64,000 bases of DNA from Vibrio sp. JPW-9-11-11 (GCF_013369335.1 NZ_SZQJ01000036.1:558001-622000), one strand, 5' to 3'; numbered from the stretch's first letter, positions 44,117 to 53,060 are shown. Numbers and translations: made by a program. The notes: generated from the sequence alone by a model not told the origin.

Positions 44117-44310
44117 ATTGTATATCCTTGATAAATCTTGTAAAAGCCATACGGCATCGATAGCGTGGAAAAGGAGATTGCTATTGCGCACGACGTTACG
44201 GCAGATACACAAGTGTTCTAACGGAACGGTGGAAGTAAACAAGTACCGTTTTCTAGCTGCGATCCAGTCTAAAGCGAAGTGCAACTAAGTCAATAAGAAT
44301 AAGGAACTAT
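44117..44310 (-). promoter_or_regulatory. Probable long 5' leader of the cold-shock gene
   Basis: Cold-shock genes of the cspA class have structured leaders of about 150 bases that act as RNA thermometers. This 190-base region upstream of the start has no independent gene and contains several short inverted repeats. The assignment is by analogy; no cold box was identified with certainty. Confidence 0.4.
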
Positions 44311-44430
44311 GTTCTGTTTTAATCGGTGTTTTCATTAGAAATTTGCGCTAGGTAGGGTTTCGAAAATATTACTGATCTGGGTATAAATAGTGTAACATTT
44401 GCTTGTTTGGTGATCAGGGGAGGCGTACCG

Positions 44431-44463
44431 ATGTTTATTGGGTATAACATCAACAATCACTAG
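44431..44463 (+). CDS. Possible 10-codon leader peptide upstream of arfA
   Basis: ATG 44431 to TAG 44463 encodes MFIGYNINNH. It is preceded by CAGGGGAGGCGTACCG, a ribosome-binding site stronger than that of most genes in the window. The stop lies 29 bases before the arfA start. It could be translated as a regulatory leader or be a chance frame. Confidence 0.35.
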   Translation: MFIGYNINNH

Positions 44464-44492
44464 TCGTTTATAAACAATGATGTGGAGGCCGT

Positions 44493-44705
44493 ATGGCAAA
44501 GCAGAGTAAGCGAAACACTGCGGATGAACGCTGTGTTGAGCATCAAGTCGACTTTGGTCGCGGAGAAGTCAAAGATAACGCGCTCAAAGCCATGGTAACG
44601 AGCAAGCTGTTTCAGGCAAAAGTCGAAAAAGCGAAAAAAGGCAAAGGCAGTTATCAACGCAACATGAAACACAAGGGAAAAGAGCCCTATTCAAAAGCCG
44701 CTTAA
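44493..44705 (+). CDS. arfA: Alternative ribosome-rescue factor ArfA
   Basis: A 70-residue basic protein that recruits RF2 to ribosomes stalled on mRNAs lacking a stop codon, the backup to tmRNA. The conserved core is GEVKDNALKAMVTSKLF and VEKAKKGKGSYQRNMKHKGK. The C-terminus after GK is short. The start follows TGGAGGCCGT. A 17-bp stem begins inside the last codons and the stop codon lies in its apical loop, the known set-up by which arfA mRNA is cut or ended before the stop so that ArfA is made only when tmRNA fails. Confidence 0.92.
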   Translation: MAKQSKRNTADERCVEHQVDFGRGEVKDNALKAMVTSKLFQAKVEKAKKGKGSYQRNMKHKGKEPYSKAA

Positions 44706-44740
44706 CAGAGCGAAGTTTGAATAGGGCTCTTTCTTTATAT
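44679..44740 (+). terminator. Hairpin/terminator spanning the arfA stop codon
   Basis: Bases 44679-44695 pair perfectly with 44716-44732 (17 bp). The 20-base loop holds an inner CGCT/AGCG stem with the TAA (44703-44705) in the tip. A T-rich tract follows. It can act as an intrinsic terminator and as an RNase III target, giving non-stop mRNA. It also lies just past the convergent threonine/serine exporter gene. Confidence 0.88.
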
Positions 44741-44749
44741 TGGCCATAT

Positions 44750-45913
44750 TTAGCGTTCGATTTGCGGCGAGTAGATCGAGTAGGCGGTAATCTGGCCTGC
44801 GACGATAGCTGAGAACATAAAGAGTGCCGAGAGACCAATACTCGGGATCGGTAAAATCGATTGCTCAAAAACCGATTGCCCAGCACTGACCAGTACACGG
44901 CTGCCCGGAACCAAAATGATGATCCCTTGTACGATGTAGATGGATCCGGTCAGAGCCATCTTTTTCGCCACCCATGTCCCGTACAAGGTGATCAGCACAG
45001 TGGTAACCCAAGTGCCCACAACCCAGCCGCTATCAAACCCAAGATAAAATGGCCCCCACATTCCCAGCGCGGCGACGGGAAGCCCGAGAAGAATGTCGGT
45101 TGGCCGCGCATTAAACAGCACGCTCAATGAGATAGAAATTAAGAATAGCCCAGAGACATGCAGCCAGACCGGGACTTCGTTGACATACTGAAGCGACTCC
45201 GCTTGCCCCCAAATTGCCTCACCGACGTTGAGCCCCATGACGATACCGACAAACAACTTGATTAGGCTCAGCGCACTTTGACCGAGCAAGCTGGTTCCGG
45301 AGACAAGGTCGTTGAAGGCCAAGCATTCTAGTGAGTTAGCGATCGACAGTCCCGGCACAAACAACACTATCGCAGCAATACAAAGCGCCCATATAGGAAT
45401 GGCTATCCCTGTACTAGAAAAAAACGCCACTAATATTCCGGTCAGCAATGCAGCCAAAAACTCAGCAGCAATGGCGCGGCGTCCTCGACACACTTGTTGA
45501 GTGAGCCAAACCACCAAGCCCAAGAAAGCAGCAAAGTAAATCGCTTCAATTGTACTCCCAACGAGCATCAGGTATGCGGGGGGAATGGCGATATTGGCCA
45601 GTGCAATGGCCCATTTGGGGTAGCCTATCGGCTCTGGCACGGGCTCACTGCTGGGTTGGTTGATGCGAATGATCGTGTTCGCCAGTAGGCTCAAGTTAAT
45701 CGATGCCGGTTGATGACGCTTCATCACCACCGCGTTGTTGTCGTCTGGAAACTGATAATTAACGGTCGTTGGCGTGGCTTGAATCATCACGTCGACGCCA
45801 TGCTTACGCGCGTAGAATTGGGTGTACTTTTCCAGTTTGTAAGGCGCACAACCGCTGCGGTGCAAGGTGTCGCCGATCTCGACGATCTTTTGAATTCGGT
45901 ACTCGGAGGGCAT
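44750..45913 (-). CDS. ThrE-family threonine/serine exporter
   Basis: An inner-membrane protein of about 387 residues from ATG 45913 (a TTG at 45961 is possible; neither has a clear ribosome-binding site). The N-terminal cytoplasmic part has the family's KIVEIGDTLHRSGCAPYKLE. About ten hydrophobic segments follow, in two unequal halves: the ThrE (DUF1212) domain with AIVLFVPGLSIANSLECLAF and the C-terminal ThrE_2 domain with IIILVPGSRVLVSAGQSVFE. Both PG motifs of the family are present. It exports threonine/serine or related small molecules. Confidence 0.88.
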   Translation of the reverse strand: MPSEYRIQKIVEIGDTLHRSGCAPYKLEKYTQFYARKHGVDVMIQATPTTVNYQFPDDNNAVVMKRHQPASINLSLLANTIIRINQPSSEPVPEPIGYPKWAIALANIAIPPAYLMLVGSTIEAIYFAAFLGLVVWLTQQVCRGRRAIAAEFLAALLTGILVAFFSSTGIAIPIWALCIAAIVLFVPGLSIANSLECLAFNDLVSGTSLLGQSALSLIKLFVGIVMGLNVGEAIWGQAESLQYVNEVPVWLHVSGLFLISISLSVLFNARPTDILLGLPVAALGMWGPFYLGFDSGWVVGTWVTTVLITLYGTWVAKKMALTGSIYIVQGIIILVPGSRVLVSAGQSVFEQSILPIPSIGLSALFMFSAIVAGQITAYSIYSPQIER

Positions 45914-45961
45914 GAGACTTTGTAGGCAAGTTTGGGTGGCGCGAAAATAACAAACCGCCAA

Positions 45962-46373
45962 AGATAATTCGAGATATAAAGCGTCGAACAGTGGTTAGGC
46001 TCACACAATATTTAGCTTGCTATCGAATGAGGAGAGCGTGGATTTGTGAAAACTAAGATTTTGCGCAGTGTGGCTATGCGCGTGAGTAGATTTCGCTCAC
46101 AGAATTAGATTATTTCAGAGTGTTTCATTTGTTGCTTATTTGTAACGGGAAAGGTGAATGAGTGAGGTCGGAACGGCAATGACAAGTAATGCCAATAGTT
46201 GTTGATTACAAAGAAGTTAACAAACTCATTACATCTTTATGGGTTCAGAAAATTGGTTAATAAATAGACATAAAATAGCGCTTGAATTCCCCGCGTGATT
46301 GACGAAAATATGCGTAAAATGAGTTTGCAAAAATGAAAGGAAGCTTTTTTAAGTTTTAAAAGCGAGGCCAATT
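45962..46373. other. 412-base intergenic region without a recognised gene
   Basis: The two flanking genes diverge here, so both promoters must lie in this stretch. The right half is AT-rich. Short open frames (9-15 codons) exist but have no strong support. No repeat or RNA gene was recognised. Confidence 0.5.
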
Positions 46374-46736
46374 ATGAAGCTGTTTATCCTATTGATTATT
46401 TCTGTCACTGCGGGGGTTGCCTCTGCTGAGCACCTTCATTCATTTTTGCTAGGTTTGTACATCTCCACCCTAGCGGTAGGGAGCTGCTATTGGTTAGCAT
46501 TTAGAAGCACTCGCTTTCCTCAGTTGGCTCTAGTGCTGCTTATCTGCGGCTTTTTCGCCAAGATCACTGTGACCGTTGCTGGCGTAAGTTGGGGGTTGTC
46601 GCAAGACTTAATTAGCTCGCCGTTTGTTTTCGCCTTGTCTTATCTTTTCTTCTCTGTTGTGGCGACCTACTTCTGGTTTGCTTATCGAGAAAAACTGACC
46701 GCCAGAAAGAAAGAGAAGTCACTGACTACAGCCTAA
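46374..46736 (+). CDS. Small inner-membrane protein
   Basis: A 120-residue protein with four hydrophobic segments (about residues 3-18, 25-43, 50-72, 84-104) and a basic C-terminus. A site GCGAGG lies eight bases before the ATG. No family is recognised with confidence; the size and topology recall small NADH/MnhG-like or ATP-synthase-I-like proteins but without motif support. A strong terminator follows, so it is a single gene. Confidence 0.7.
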   Translation: MKLFILLIISVTAGVASAEHLHSFLLGLYISTLAVGSCYWLAFRSTRFPQLALVLLICGFFAKITVTVAGVSWGLSQDLISSPFVFALSYLFFSVVATYFWFAYREKLTARKKEKSLTTA

Positions 46737-46756
46737 AATTGACAAAACTTTCAACT

Positions 46757-46785
46757 AAAGCCAGTGGACATCCACTGGCTTTTTT
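46757..46785 (+). terminator. Terminator after the small membrane-protein gene
   Basis: AAAGCCAGTGGA (46757-46768) pairs with TCCACTGGCTTT around CA and runs into T residues. Confidence 0.92.
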
Positions 46786-46924
46786 GCGTTGCTAACCGTT
46801 GTTTCTATTTTAAATTGATTATTCCCAATGAATGGTAACGATTGATTTCAGAGTGGCTGAAAGTCTGTCTTGCTTGTCTATACTGGGAGGGTTTATCAAC
46901 ACTAATAGTGAGACGTCGCACATC

Positions 46925-48091
46925 ATGATTATGCGTTTACTTCAATCTTCAGCGCTTTTTTCGACACTTTCTCTCTCATTGGCAGTCAGTGCTGCCCCAA
47001 CCATCATTCCAGATCCCCCGTCTTTAGGCGCGAAAGGTTATATCCTGATGGATTATCATACGGGGGCGGTTCTGGTGGAAAAAAATGCCGACAGTAAACT
47101 GAACCCCGCCAGTTTAACCAAGCTAATGACTGCCTATGTTGCAGGCCAGGAGGTCAATCGAGGGAATATTTCACTTGATGATCAGGTGCGTATCAGCCGC
47201 AATGCATGGGCAAAAAATTTCCCCGATTCATCCAAAATGTTTATCGAAGTGGGGACCGACGTTAAATTGATGGATCTCTATCGAGGTTTGATTGTTCAAT
47301 CGGGTAACGATGCCAGCGTCGCGATTGCCGAACATGTGGCAGGCAGTGAAGACGCATTTGTTGGTTTAATGAACAGCTGGGCACAAACGTTAGGGCTCAA
47401 CAACACCCGCTACGCCAATCCTCATGGCTTGGATAGTGATGGCCTCTATTCAACGCCGCGTGACATTGCGATACTGAGCCAGGCGATTATTCGTGATTTA
47501 CCCGAGATTTACCCGCTATACAGCGAAACATCGTACACCTACAACGGGATCACTCAGTACAATCGCAACGGCCTACTTCGAGATCGAAGCATGAATGTAG
47601 ACGGGATGAAAACTGGTTACACCAGTGGAGCCGGGTATAGTTTAGCGACATCAGCAACGCAGGGAGAGATGCGCTTGATCTCTGTGGTCATGGGGACAAG
47701 CAGCACTAAGAGCCGTGAGTCGGAGAGTAAGCAGCTGCTGAGTTATGGTTTTCGCTTTTTTGATACCGTCTCCCCTTCAAGCGTTGACGACACGTTAGCC
47801 CAAGCCCGAGTGTGGATGGGTAAGCAAGATACCTTGCCTGTAGGAGTCGCCGAGCCCGTGTTATTAACGATAGCTAAAGGCGATAGCGACAAGCTCAGTG
47901 CAGAACTTGAATACTCAAACGAGTTGGTGGCACCGATTCGAAAAGGAGATGTGGTCGGGCGTGTGGTTTACCGCTTAGAGGAACAAACGGTGGCCAGTGT
48001 CGACCTCGTCGCTCAACAAGACGTTGATGAAGGTGGTTTGGTCAAAAAAGTCATTGACTGGTTTAAGCGATTAATATCGGGCTGGTTTTAA
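46925..48091 (+). CDS. dacA: D-alanyl-D-alanine carboxypeptidase (PBP5/6 family)
   Basis: A periplasmic serine carboxypeptidase that removes the last D-Ala of peptidoglycan side chains. Start is ATG 46925 or 46931; the longer frame to 46832 has no signal peptide at its N-terminus. The signal ends SAAPT. Active-site motifs are SLTK (serine nucleophile), SGND and KTG. A C-terminal beta domain and the final amphipathic helix VKKVIDWFKRLISGWF anchor it to the membrane. It may be the dacA or a dacC/dacD paralogue. Confidence 0.92.
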   Translation: MIMRLLQSSALFSTLSLSLAVSAAPTIIPDPPSLGAKGYILMDYHTGAVLVEKNADSKLNPASLTKLMTAYVAGQEVNRGNISLDDQVRISRNAWAKNFPDSSKMFIEVGTDVKLMDLYRGLIVQSGNDASVAIAEHVAGSEDAFVGLMNSWAQTLGLNNTRYANPHGLDSDGLYSTPRDIAILSQAIIRDLPEIYPLYSETSYTYNGITQYNRNGLLRDRSMNVDGMKTGYTSGAGYSLATSATQGEMRLISVVMGTSSTKSRESESKQLLSYGFRFFDTVSPSSVDDTLAQARVWMGKQDTLPVGVAEPVLLTIAKGDSDKLSAELEYSNELVAPIRKGDVVGRVVYRLEEQTVASVDLVAQQDVDEGGLVKKVIDWFKRLISGWF

Positions 48092-48097
48092 TCGAGT

Positions 48098-48127
48098 AAG
48101 CGGATGTTGAAAGCATCCGCTTTTTTA
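48098..48127 (+). terminator. Terminator after dacA
   Basis: AAGCGGATG pairs with CATCCGCTT around TTGAAAG and is followed by a T-run. Confidence 0.9.
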
Positions 48128-48266
48128 TTTGCGGGTCGCACTCCACTTTGATAAGCCACTTTGTCTCGGAGTTCCCACACTGTTATGACTTTGATTTACT
48201 GGCCTCTGACAATCCGTTAATGAAAATACCGACAATTCATCCAACAAATTAAATTGGGGAATGGTT

Positions 48267-48617
48267 ATGGAATTTACGGATAAAGACAGGGAAGCTTTAT
48301 ATCAATCTTGGATGTCACAGAAGTCTAAAATGCGCTTAACGCAGATGGAATTTGCCAAAAAGCTCGGCATGAGCCAACTGGCGTTTTCTCAGCTTTTACG
48401 TGGTGAGAAACCGATAACCATGTCGTTTGTTAGCCAGTTTTGTCGCCTATTGCGGCTTGAGCCCAAAAACGTGTTTCCCTCCCTCAAAGATGATCAGCAA
48501 CATGGCCCTAAAGTGGTCTATCTGCAAAGCCGCATGAGTGTCGACGGTGAAATTCAAAATGCCTACATTGAAGGTAACCAAGTGGTGGTCGAGTACGCCC
48601 ATATGGTCCAAACATAA
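48267..48617 (+). CDS. XRE-family helix-turn-helix regulator
   Basis: A 116-residue DNA-binding protein. Residues 22-75 are a Cro/C1-type helix-turn-helix: LTQMEFAKKLGMSQLAFSQL, then LRGEKPITMSFVSQFCRLL. The short C-terminal part may dimerise. Start ATG 48267 has GGGGA six bases upstream; ATG 48261 is too close to it. The target is unknown. It is a single gene in its own interval. Confidence 0.85.
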   Translation: MEFTDKDREALYQSWMSQKSKMRLTQMEFAKKLGMSQLAFSQLLRGEKPITMSFVSQFCRLLRLEPKNVFPSLKDDQQHGPKVVYLQSRMSVDGEIQNAYIEGNQVVVEYAHMVQT

Positions 48618-48721
48618 TCAAGCGTGTTGATTGAAGTAGCTTGTCGGTGAACACAAACTAGCGTTTTGGCTTATCGTGTTTAATGTTACTCTAGTGCGAT
48701 ATACACGACTAAAACTTCGCT

Positions 48722-48937
48722 ATGTTAGAAAAAGAAAATTTGATCAAACTGGCTCGGATGCCAATGCCTTTTGGTAAATACGCCGGGCGCGCGCTTATCG
48801 ATCTTCCCGAGGAGTACCTGCTGTGGTTCGATAAAAAGGGTTTTCCAAATGGGGAGCTTGGCGAATTGCTGAAACTCTGTTTAGCTTTAAAAATTGAAGG
48901 GCTTGATAGCGTGGTCAAGCCTTTAAAACGTATGTAA
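48722..48937 (+). CDS. DUF3820 family small protein
   Basis: A 71-residue protein of the DUF3820 family. The diagnostic text is MPMPFGKYAGRALIDLPEEY followed by LLWFDKKGFPNGELGELL. The family is widespread in gammaproteobacteria and is sometimes annotated as a quorum-sensing-regulated virulence factor, without firm function. No clear ribosome-binding site precedes ATG 48722. Confidence 0.85.
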   Translation: MLEKENLIKLARMPMPFGKYAGRALIDLPEEYLLWFDKKGFPNGELGELLKLCLALKIEGLDSVVKPLKRM

Positions 48938-48965
48938 CCCACCGCAGTACTTTTAAAAACTTCCT

Positions 48966-49208
48966 ATGAATTTTGATATCCATTCACTAAGGCACCACCA
49001 ACTGGTCGAAGATGGCCCACTGGAAGGGTGTTACATTCACCAACCCGCTATGGGCAGTGAACAAGACGACAAAGCCGTTATAGCCGAGCGCCAAGCGCTG
49101 GAAAAAATGGGGTATAAGGTCATGCAGGTTAAAGCCAAAGGCGGCACAACAACGTTTGCCGAGGCGATGCAAAAGCTTGCGAAAAAGACGGGGCACCAGT
49201 CTCAGTGA
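48966..49208 (+). CDS. Hypothetical small protein
   Basis: An 80-residue cytoplasmic protein (MNFDIHSLRHHQLVEDGPLE at the start). It begins 28 bases after the DUF3820 gene on the same strand and ends before a good terminator, so the two are probably co-transcribed. The C-terminal half is a basic, Ala-rich helix. No family was recognised. Confidence 0.65.
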   Translation: MNFDIHSLRHHQLVEDGPLEGCYIHQPAMGSEQDDKAVIAERQALEKMGYKVMQVKAKGGTTTFAEAMQKLAKKTGHQSQ

Positions 49209-49253
49209 CTTGCCACTGCCTCTTTCTCTCAATGGTGAAAATGGCTTGTTAAC

Positions 49254-49288
49254 AAAAAGAGTCAGCCTTATCGGGTTGACTCTTTTTT
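49254..49288. terminator. Bidirectional terminator
   Basis: An A-tract and AGAGTCA (to 49265) pair with TGACTCT plus a T-run (to 49288). It separates the rightward small genes from the leftward AraC gene. Confidence 0.85.
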
Positions 49289-49339
49289 GATTCGCTTCGC
49301 TGCGTTGGCAGAGGGCGTTGCGGTGTGTTTTTTCGCTTG

Positions 49340-50203
49340 TTACTTAAGCGGTAAATAGATCTCGGTTAACAACTCACATTCGTCTACTTCATGAACAAAA
49401 TTTAAGTAACGGAAGAAACAAGGAAAGTCTCTTAACTCTTCACCGCTCTCTGGCAGCCATTTTTGATACAACTGATATACGGTGTCGCCAATATTATCTT
49501 GGTTTCCTTTATGGGTTGTTATCGCGCACCGACCACCGGGTATGGTTGCCGATTTGACGCCATAGGCATTGTCTGGCACCTCTCCTACGTGCGAACCACA
49601 GATATCAAATTGAAACTCATGCTCTGGCGTATCGCTTGGGTCAGAGTGAGGAATTCCAAATGTATCACTGGTCTTGATTGGCGATAGTCCGGTTGATTTT
49701 CTCCAGTTTATAAACTTGGCTGCTGTCTCGTAAATCAGTTTTGGATTACCTTTGTGCTCAATTAGTGCTACTTCTTGTTCTTTGAAATCAATGATTTGAA
49801 CATCCATTGCTCTGTCTCCTACTGTTGGCGGATGATATTCATACTTTGAGTGCCAAGTGCGCCACTCAGGTTGATTTCTAAATTGGGAAGGTGACTGGCC
49901 GAATACTCGAGAAAATGCACGTGAAAAGGCTTCTAGGCTTTCGAAGCGGGCTTCAAAAGCAATATCAGTCACACTGCACTCTGGTTCGAACGCTAACCGA
50001 AAAGAGGCGCGCTTCATTCTTGCTAGCAAGACATATTGCATGGCGCTAATCCCCATAAACGATTTAAAGATGCGGTGAAAATGGTACTTTGAACTGGCTG
50101 ATACAGCACTGAGTTGCTCAAGTGAGAACTCGTCATCCAGGTTTCGATCTATAAAATCACACACTTTACTTATTTGTCGTTCATGACGTTTTATCACACT
50201 CAT
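49340..50203 (-). CDS. AraC-family regulator with GyrI-like effector domain
   Basis: A 287-residue regulator of the Rob/SbmC-like architecture. Two AraC helix-turn-helices occupy residues 8-105 (FSLEQLSAVSASSKYHFHRI and SVTDIAFEARFESLEAFSRA). The C-terminal half is a GyrI-like small-molecule-binding domain (FDICGSHVGEVPDNAYGVKS, CAITTHKGNQDNI). Such proteins respond to amphipathic compounds or antibiotics. It stands alone upstream of the terminator at 49254. Confidence 0.92.
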   Translation of the reverse strand: MSVIKRHERQISKVCDFIDRNLDDEFSLEQLSAVSASSKYHFHRIFKSFMGISAMQYVLLARMKRASFRLAFEPECSVTDIAFEARFESLEAFSRAFSRVFGQSPSQFRNQPEWRTWHSKYEYHPPTVGDRAMDVQIIDFKEQEVALIEHKGNPKLIYETAAKFINWRKSTGLSPIKTSDTFGIPHSDPSDTPEHEFQFDICGSHVGEVPDNAYGVKSATIPGGRCAITTHKGNQDNIGDTVYQLYQKWLPESGEELRDFPCFFRYLNFVHEVDECELLTEIYLPLK

Positions 50204-50345
50204 TGTGTTTGAGGCTCCAACTTAGACATCGCAGAAATGATACCCACCGAGATTTCATTATGCCTGATTGAGATTGCTGGATGTTGGATGGTCGATAGTT
50301 TATGTGGCGCGGTTTCGATTTGTGACAAGAGAAGAATCAATAGAG

Positions 50346-51776
50346 TCATGCCTTTACGGCGAAGGTAACCACGAATGTGTTTTTCGCATTTTCTCTAGGC
50401 ATCAGCTCTATGGTTGCACGATGTAACGTGGCGATATCTCTGCAAATCGACATCCCCAAACCGGCCCCGTCGCCCTGTGAGGAGTGACCTCTATAAAACT
50501 GTTCAAAAATTCGCTCTCGAGTCTCTTGTGGTATTTCCGGGCCAGTATCGGAAACAGACATTTTGACGCTATGGCTGCGCTCTGTAACGTTGATTTGAAT
50601 ATCACTGCCCTCACCGGAGTACCGAATCGCATTATCGATGAGGTTACGGACCAGAACCTCTAGTAATATCCGATCGCCAGAGAGAGTGATATTGGCCGAC
50701 GACAAGCTGATATCTTGCTTATGCTTTAGTGCTAATGGCGCTAAGTCTGCAACAACGGTTTGTAGTAAAGGGGTCAGTTCGATGGGGTCAAACACACGTT
50801 CTGCGAGACTATCCACTTTGGCTAACGTCAGCAGTTGATGGATAAGGCGGTCGGTTCGCTCAATGCCCTGTAGTATGTTGTGTAAATCTCCCCTCAGTTG
50901 TTCTGGGTCATTACTTTCCAGTGCATTCTCGACATTAAGACGAAGGACTGTCAGCGGCGTTTTCAGTTCATGTGCGGCAGCACGCGTAAAGCGTTTTTCT
51001 CTTTGCCAGGCTGACTCCAGCTTTGACAACAGCGAGTTGAGTGAGTCAACCAGTGGCGCGAGCTCAATGGTGTTGTCTTTGACATGGATACGGTCCAATC
51101 GGTGCACGTTTCGTTGGGTGATGGCGGTTCGTAAGTCTTTGATAGGTCGGAAGTGTTTATCGATTAGCCAAAACAGCAGCAGCAATAAAGTAGGCAGTAT
51201 CAGTAATTGTTCGATAGACGTGGATAGAGCGATTTCGTGGATGATCTCTTGCCGAATTTGGTATTTTTCTGCCACCACAACGTACTCGTTGGCGTGCTTT
51301 GTTTGCGGTAGTGATATCTGAAATGCACGCCATTGAGTGCCGTTTTTTACGATATCGGCGTAGCCATTCGCATCGACAGAGTGAGAGAGAGCTTGCAAGC
51401 CTTGAGCGGAGCTCCACAGCAGAGTGTTGTCTCGATAGAACTGAAAAACCAAGTTTTGTTCATAAGGATGACCGAATGTCGTCACATTGTCATCGTCAAG
51501 CGATGACATCGACTCAATGTTTGTCATCCACTGATTAAACAGTTTCTTATGATTTTCGAGGGTGCTCTCTTCTTTTGAAATCGACAGTGTCAGCAACATT
51601 AACTTTGCCGATTGCCCGAGCCTAGCGTCGTAAACTTCTTCGACTTCGTGTTTTGCAGATTGGAAACTAAAATAGAGTGAGATCAGTAAAAGAACACTGA
51701 CTAAGACCCCAACCGATAGCGTCAACTGACGTTTGATCGAGTACGATTTGTTACTTTTCAAGAATGTACCCCACAC
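50346..51776 (-). CDS. OmpR-class sensor histidine kinase
   Basis: A 476-residue inner-membrane kinase. Transmembrane helices at about 17-36 and 189-205 enclose a periplasmic sensor domain of about 150 residues. The phospho-acceptor is H269 in AAAHELKTPLTV. The ATPase domain has N (NLIDNAIRYS), G1 (SDTGPEIP) and G2 (GDGAGLGMS) boxes. Start is GTG 51776, overlapping the regulator gene by 26 bases, or TTG 51761, which has GGGGT eight bases upstream. It is last in the T_hemolysin gene set and is expected to phosphorylate the neighbouring regulator. Confidence 0.9.
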   Translation of the reverse strand: MWGTFLKSNKSYSIKRQLTLSVGVLVSVLLLISLYFSFQSAKHEVEEVYDARLGQSAKLMLLTLSISKEESTLENHKKLFNQWMTNIESMSSLDDDNVTTFGHPYEQNLVFQFYRDNTLLWSSAQGLQALSHSVDANGYADIVKNGTQWRAFQISLPQTKHANEYVVVAEKYQIRQEIIHEIALSTSIEQLLILPTLLLLLFWLIDKHFRPIKDLRTAITQRNVHRLDRIHVKDNTIELAPLVDSLNSLLSKLESAWQREKRFTRAAAHELKTPLTVLRLNVENALESNDPEQLRGDLHNILQGIERTDRLIHQLLTLAKVDSLAERVFDPIELTPLLQTVVADLAPLALKHKQDISLSSANITLSGDRILLEVLVRNLIDNAIRYSGEGSDIQINVTERSHSVKMSVSDTGPEIPQETRERIFEQFYRGHSSQGDGAGLGMSICRDIATLHRATIELMPRENAKNTFVVTFAVKA

Positions 51777-52407
51777 CGCGAATGTTTTTTATGGCTAAGT
51801 CGGGGGCTTTTTTGCGTAAATTGTGAATATGCACTTCGATAGCGTTGTCACTCGATCCTTCGTCCCAACCGTGCAGTGACTGCTGTAATTGATCTTTACT
51901 TTGTACGCGCCCGGCGTTGGTCATTAAGCTCGTGAGGATTTTAAACTCATTGCGCGTGAGCTTTAATGGTGTGTCATCGTAGCAAATACTTTGCTCTGAT
52001 AAAGATAACGATAACGGACCAACCTGGATGACTTCTTCTGCGCTACCGGATTGACGACGAATCAACACACGCAAACGAGCGAGCAACTCTTCGAGTGCAA
52101 AAGGCTTGCCTAAGTAGTCATCAGCGCCGCCATCAAGTCCTTGAACGCGATCGCGAATGTCGTCGCGTGCGGTTAGTATCATGACCGGAAGCTTAAATCC
52201 GCCTTTGCGTATATGGCGTAGAACGTCTAACCCATCGATATCGGGCAGGGTGAGGTCCAAAATCACCGCGGTGAACACTTCAGTGTTGAGGGCGCTAGTC
52301 ACCCCCGCCCCTTTTTCTACCCAATCCACGGTGTAGCCATGGCGACTTAATGACGTCACCATGGATTGACCGAGCAGTTTGTCATCTTCTACCAGTAATA
52401 AACGCAT
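51751..52407 (-). CDS. OmpR-family response regulator
   Basis: A 218-residue regulator of the PmrA/QseB type. The receiver has acidic residues E7-D9, the phospho-acceptor D51 in ILDLTLPDIDG, and K101 in GKPF. The C-terminal winged helix has LKLTRNEFKILTSLMTNAGR and NAIEVHIHNLRKK. It starts three bases after the TPR gene and overlaps the kinase gene. Confidence 0.93.
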   Translation of the reverse strand: MRLLLVEDDKLLGQSMVTSLSRHGYTVDWVEKGAGVTSALNTEVFTAVILDLTLPDIDGLDVLRHIRKGGFKLPVMILTARDDIRDRVQGLDGGADDYLGKPFALEELLARLRVLIRRQSGSAEEVIQVGPLSLSLSEQSICYDDTPLKLTRNEFKILTSLMTNAGRVQSKDQLQQSLHGWDEGSSDNAIEVHIHNLRKKAPDLAIKNIRGVGYILEK

Positions 52408-52410
52408 GAC

Positions 52411-53046
52411 TTATTTTAGTCTCCCAAGTGCGGCTTCTATTTCGAGTTTTCGACCTTTGTCGGCGAGAGGTCGATCTGGACGTGGTGATGCTTGCAAGGC
52501 TCGAGTCAGATAGACTTTGGCTTCTTTGTCTCGCCCGTCTTCGGCTAGGAAGTCTCCATAAAAATAGTTCGGATCGATGCCTTTTGGATTGATCTCTAAC
52601 GCTTTTTTCAACATTTCTTCGGCTTTATCGTCATCACCAAAACCGACAGGCCATCCCGGAACCTTATAGTATAGCGAGCCAAGGCTAGTGTATGCAGAGC
52701 CATCAAGAGTGTCGGGAGACGTTTCAATGACGCTTTCGAGCAAAGATTTGGCTTCTTTCACAAGGGAAAGCGCGCCCAAACCGCCTTGTGCGCCAGCCAA
52801 AGACGCTTTGTTGATCGCCAGCCATACCGTTAATTCGGGATTACCCGGTTCTCTGTCGAGGTAGATACTGGTTTTGGCAATGGCGCGGTGAAAGCACTTT
52901 TCCTTTTCGTCACCGTCTGGCGTGCTGTACTGACATTCTGCCCATTTTTTTTGAACCTGTTGCAGGGGAGTCTCGCTAGCTAGCGTCGCTGTTGAAACTA
53001 ATGTCGAACACACCGCCAGAGTGCAAAATAGTTGTTTGGTATTCAT
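52411..53046 (-). CDS. Periplasmic TPR-repeat protein
   Basis: A 211-residue secreted protein; the signal ends TATLAS. The mature part is helical and contains TPR units (SAYTSLGSLYYKVPGWPVGF, AEEMLKKALEINPKGIDPNY, AKVYLTRALQASPRP). TPRs are scaffolds for protein contacts. It lies 14 bases after the SDR gene and three bases before the response regulator, so it may assist the enzyme set or modulate the sensor kinase in the periplasm. This is inference. Confidence 0.8.
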   Translation of the reverse strand: MNTKQLFCTLAVCSTLVSTATLASETPLQQVQKKWAECQYSTPDGDEKEKCFHRAIAKTSIYLDREPGNPELTVWLAINKASLAGAQGGLGALSLVKEAKSLLESVIETSPDTLDGSAYTSLGSLYYKVPGWPVGFGDDDKAEEMLKKALEINPKGIDPNYFYGDFLAEDGRDKEAKVYLTRALQASPRPDRPLADKGRKLEIEAALGRLK

Positions 53047-53060
53047 CGTTCATGTCCTCT

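Noticed and set aside
44117..44284. N-terminal extension of the cold-shock protein
   Set aside because: The extension has no similarity to CspA proteins; the 69-residue form with AAGGA upstream has family length.
44055..44288. Rightward frame antisense to the cold-shock gene
   Set aside because: It covers the CspA coding region and leader on the other strand; no translation signal.
46159..46206. 15-codon frame upstream of the small membrane-protein gene
   Set aside because: It has a fair ribosome-binding site but no other support in a 412-base promoter region.
46832..46924. Extended N-terminus for dacA
   Set aside because: It would bury the signal peptide 31 residues inside the protein.
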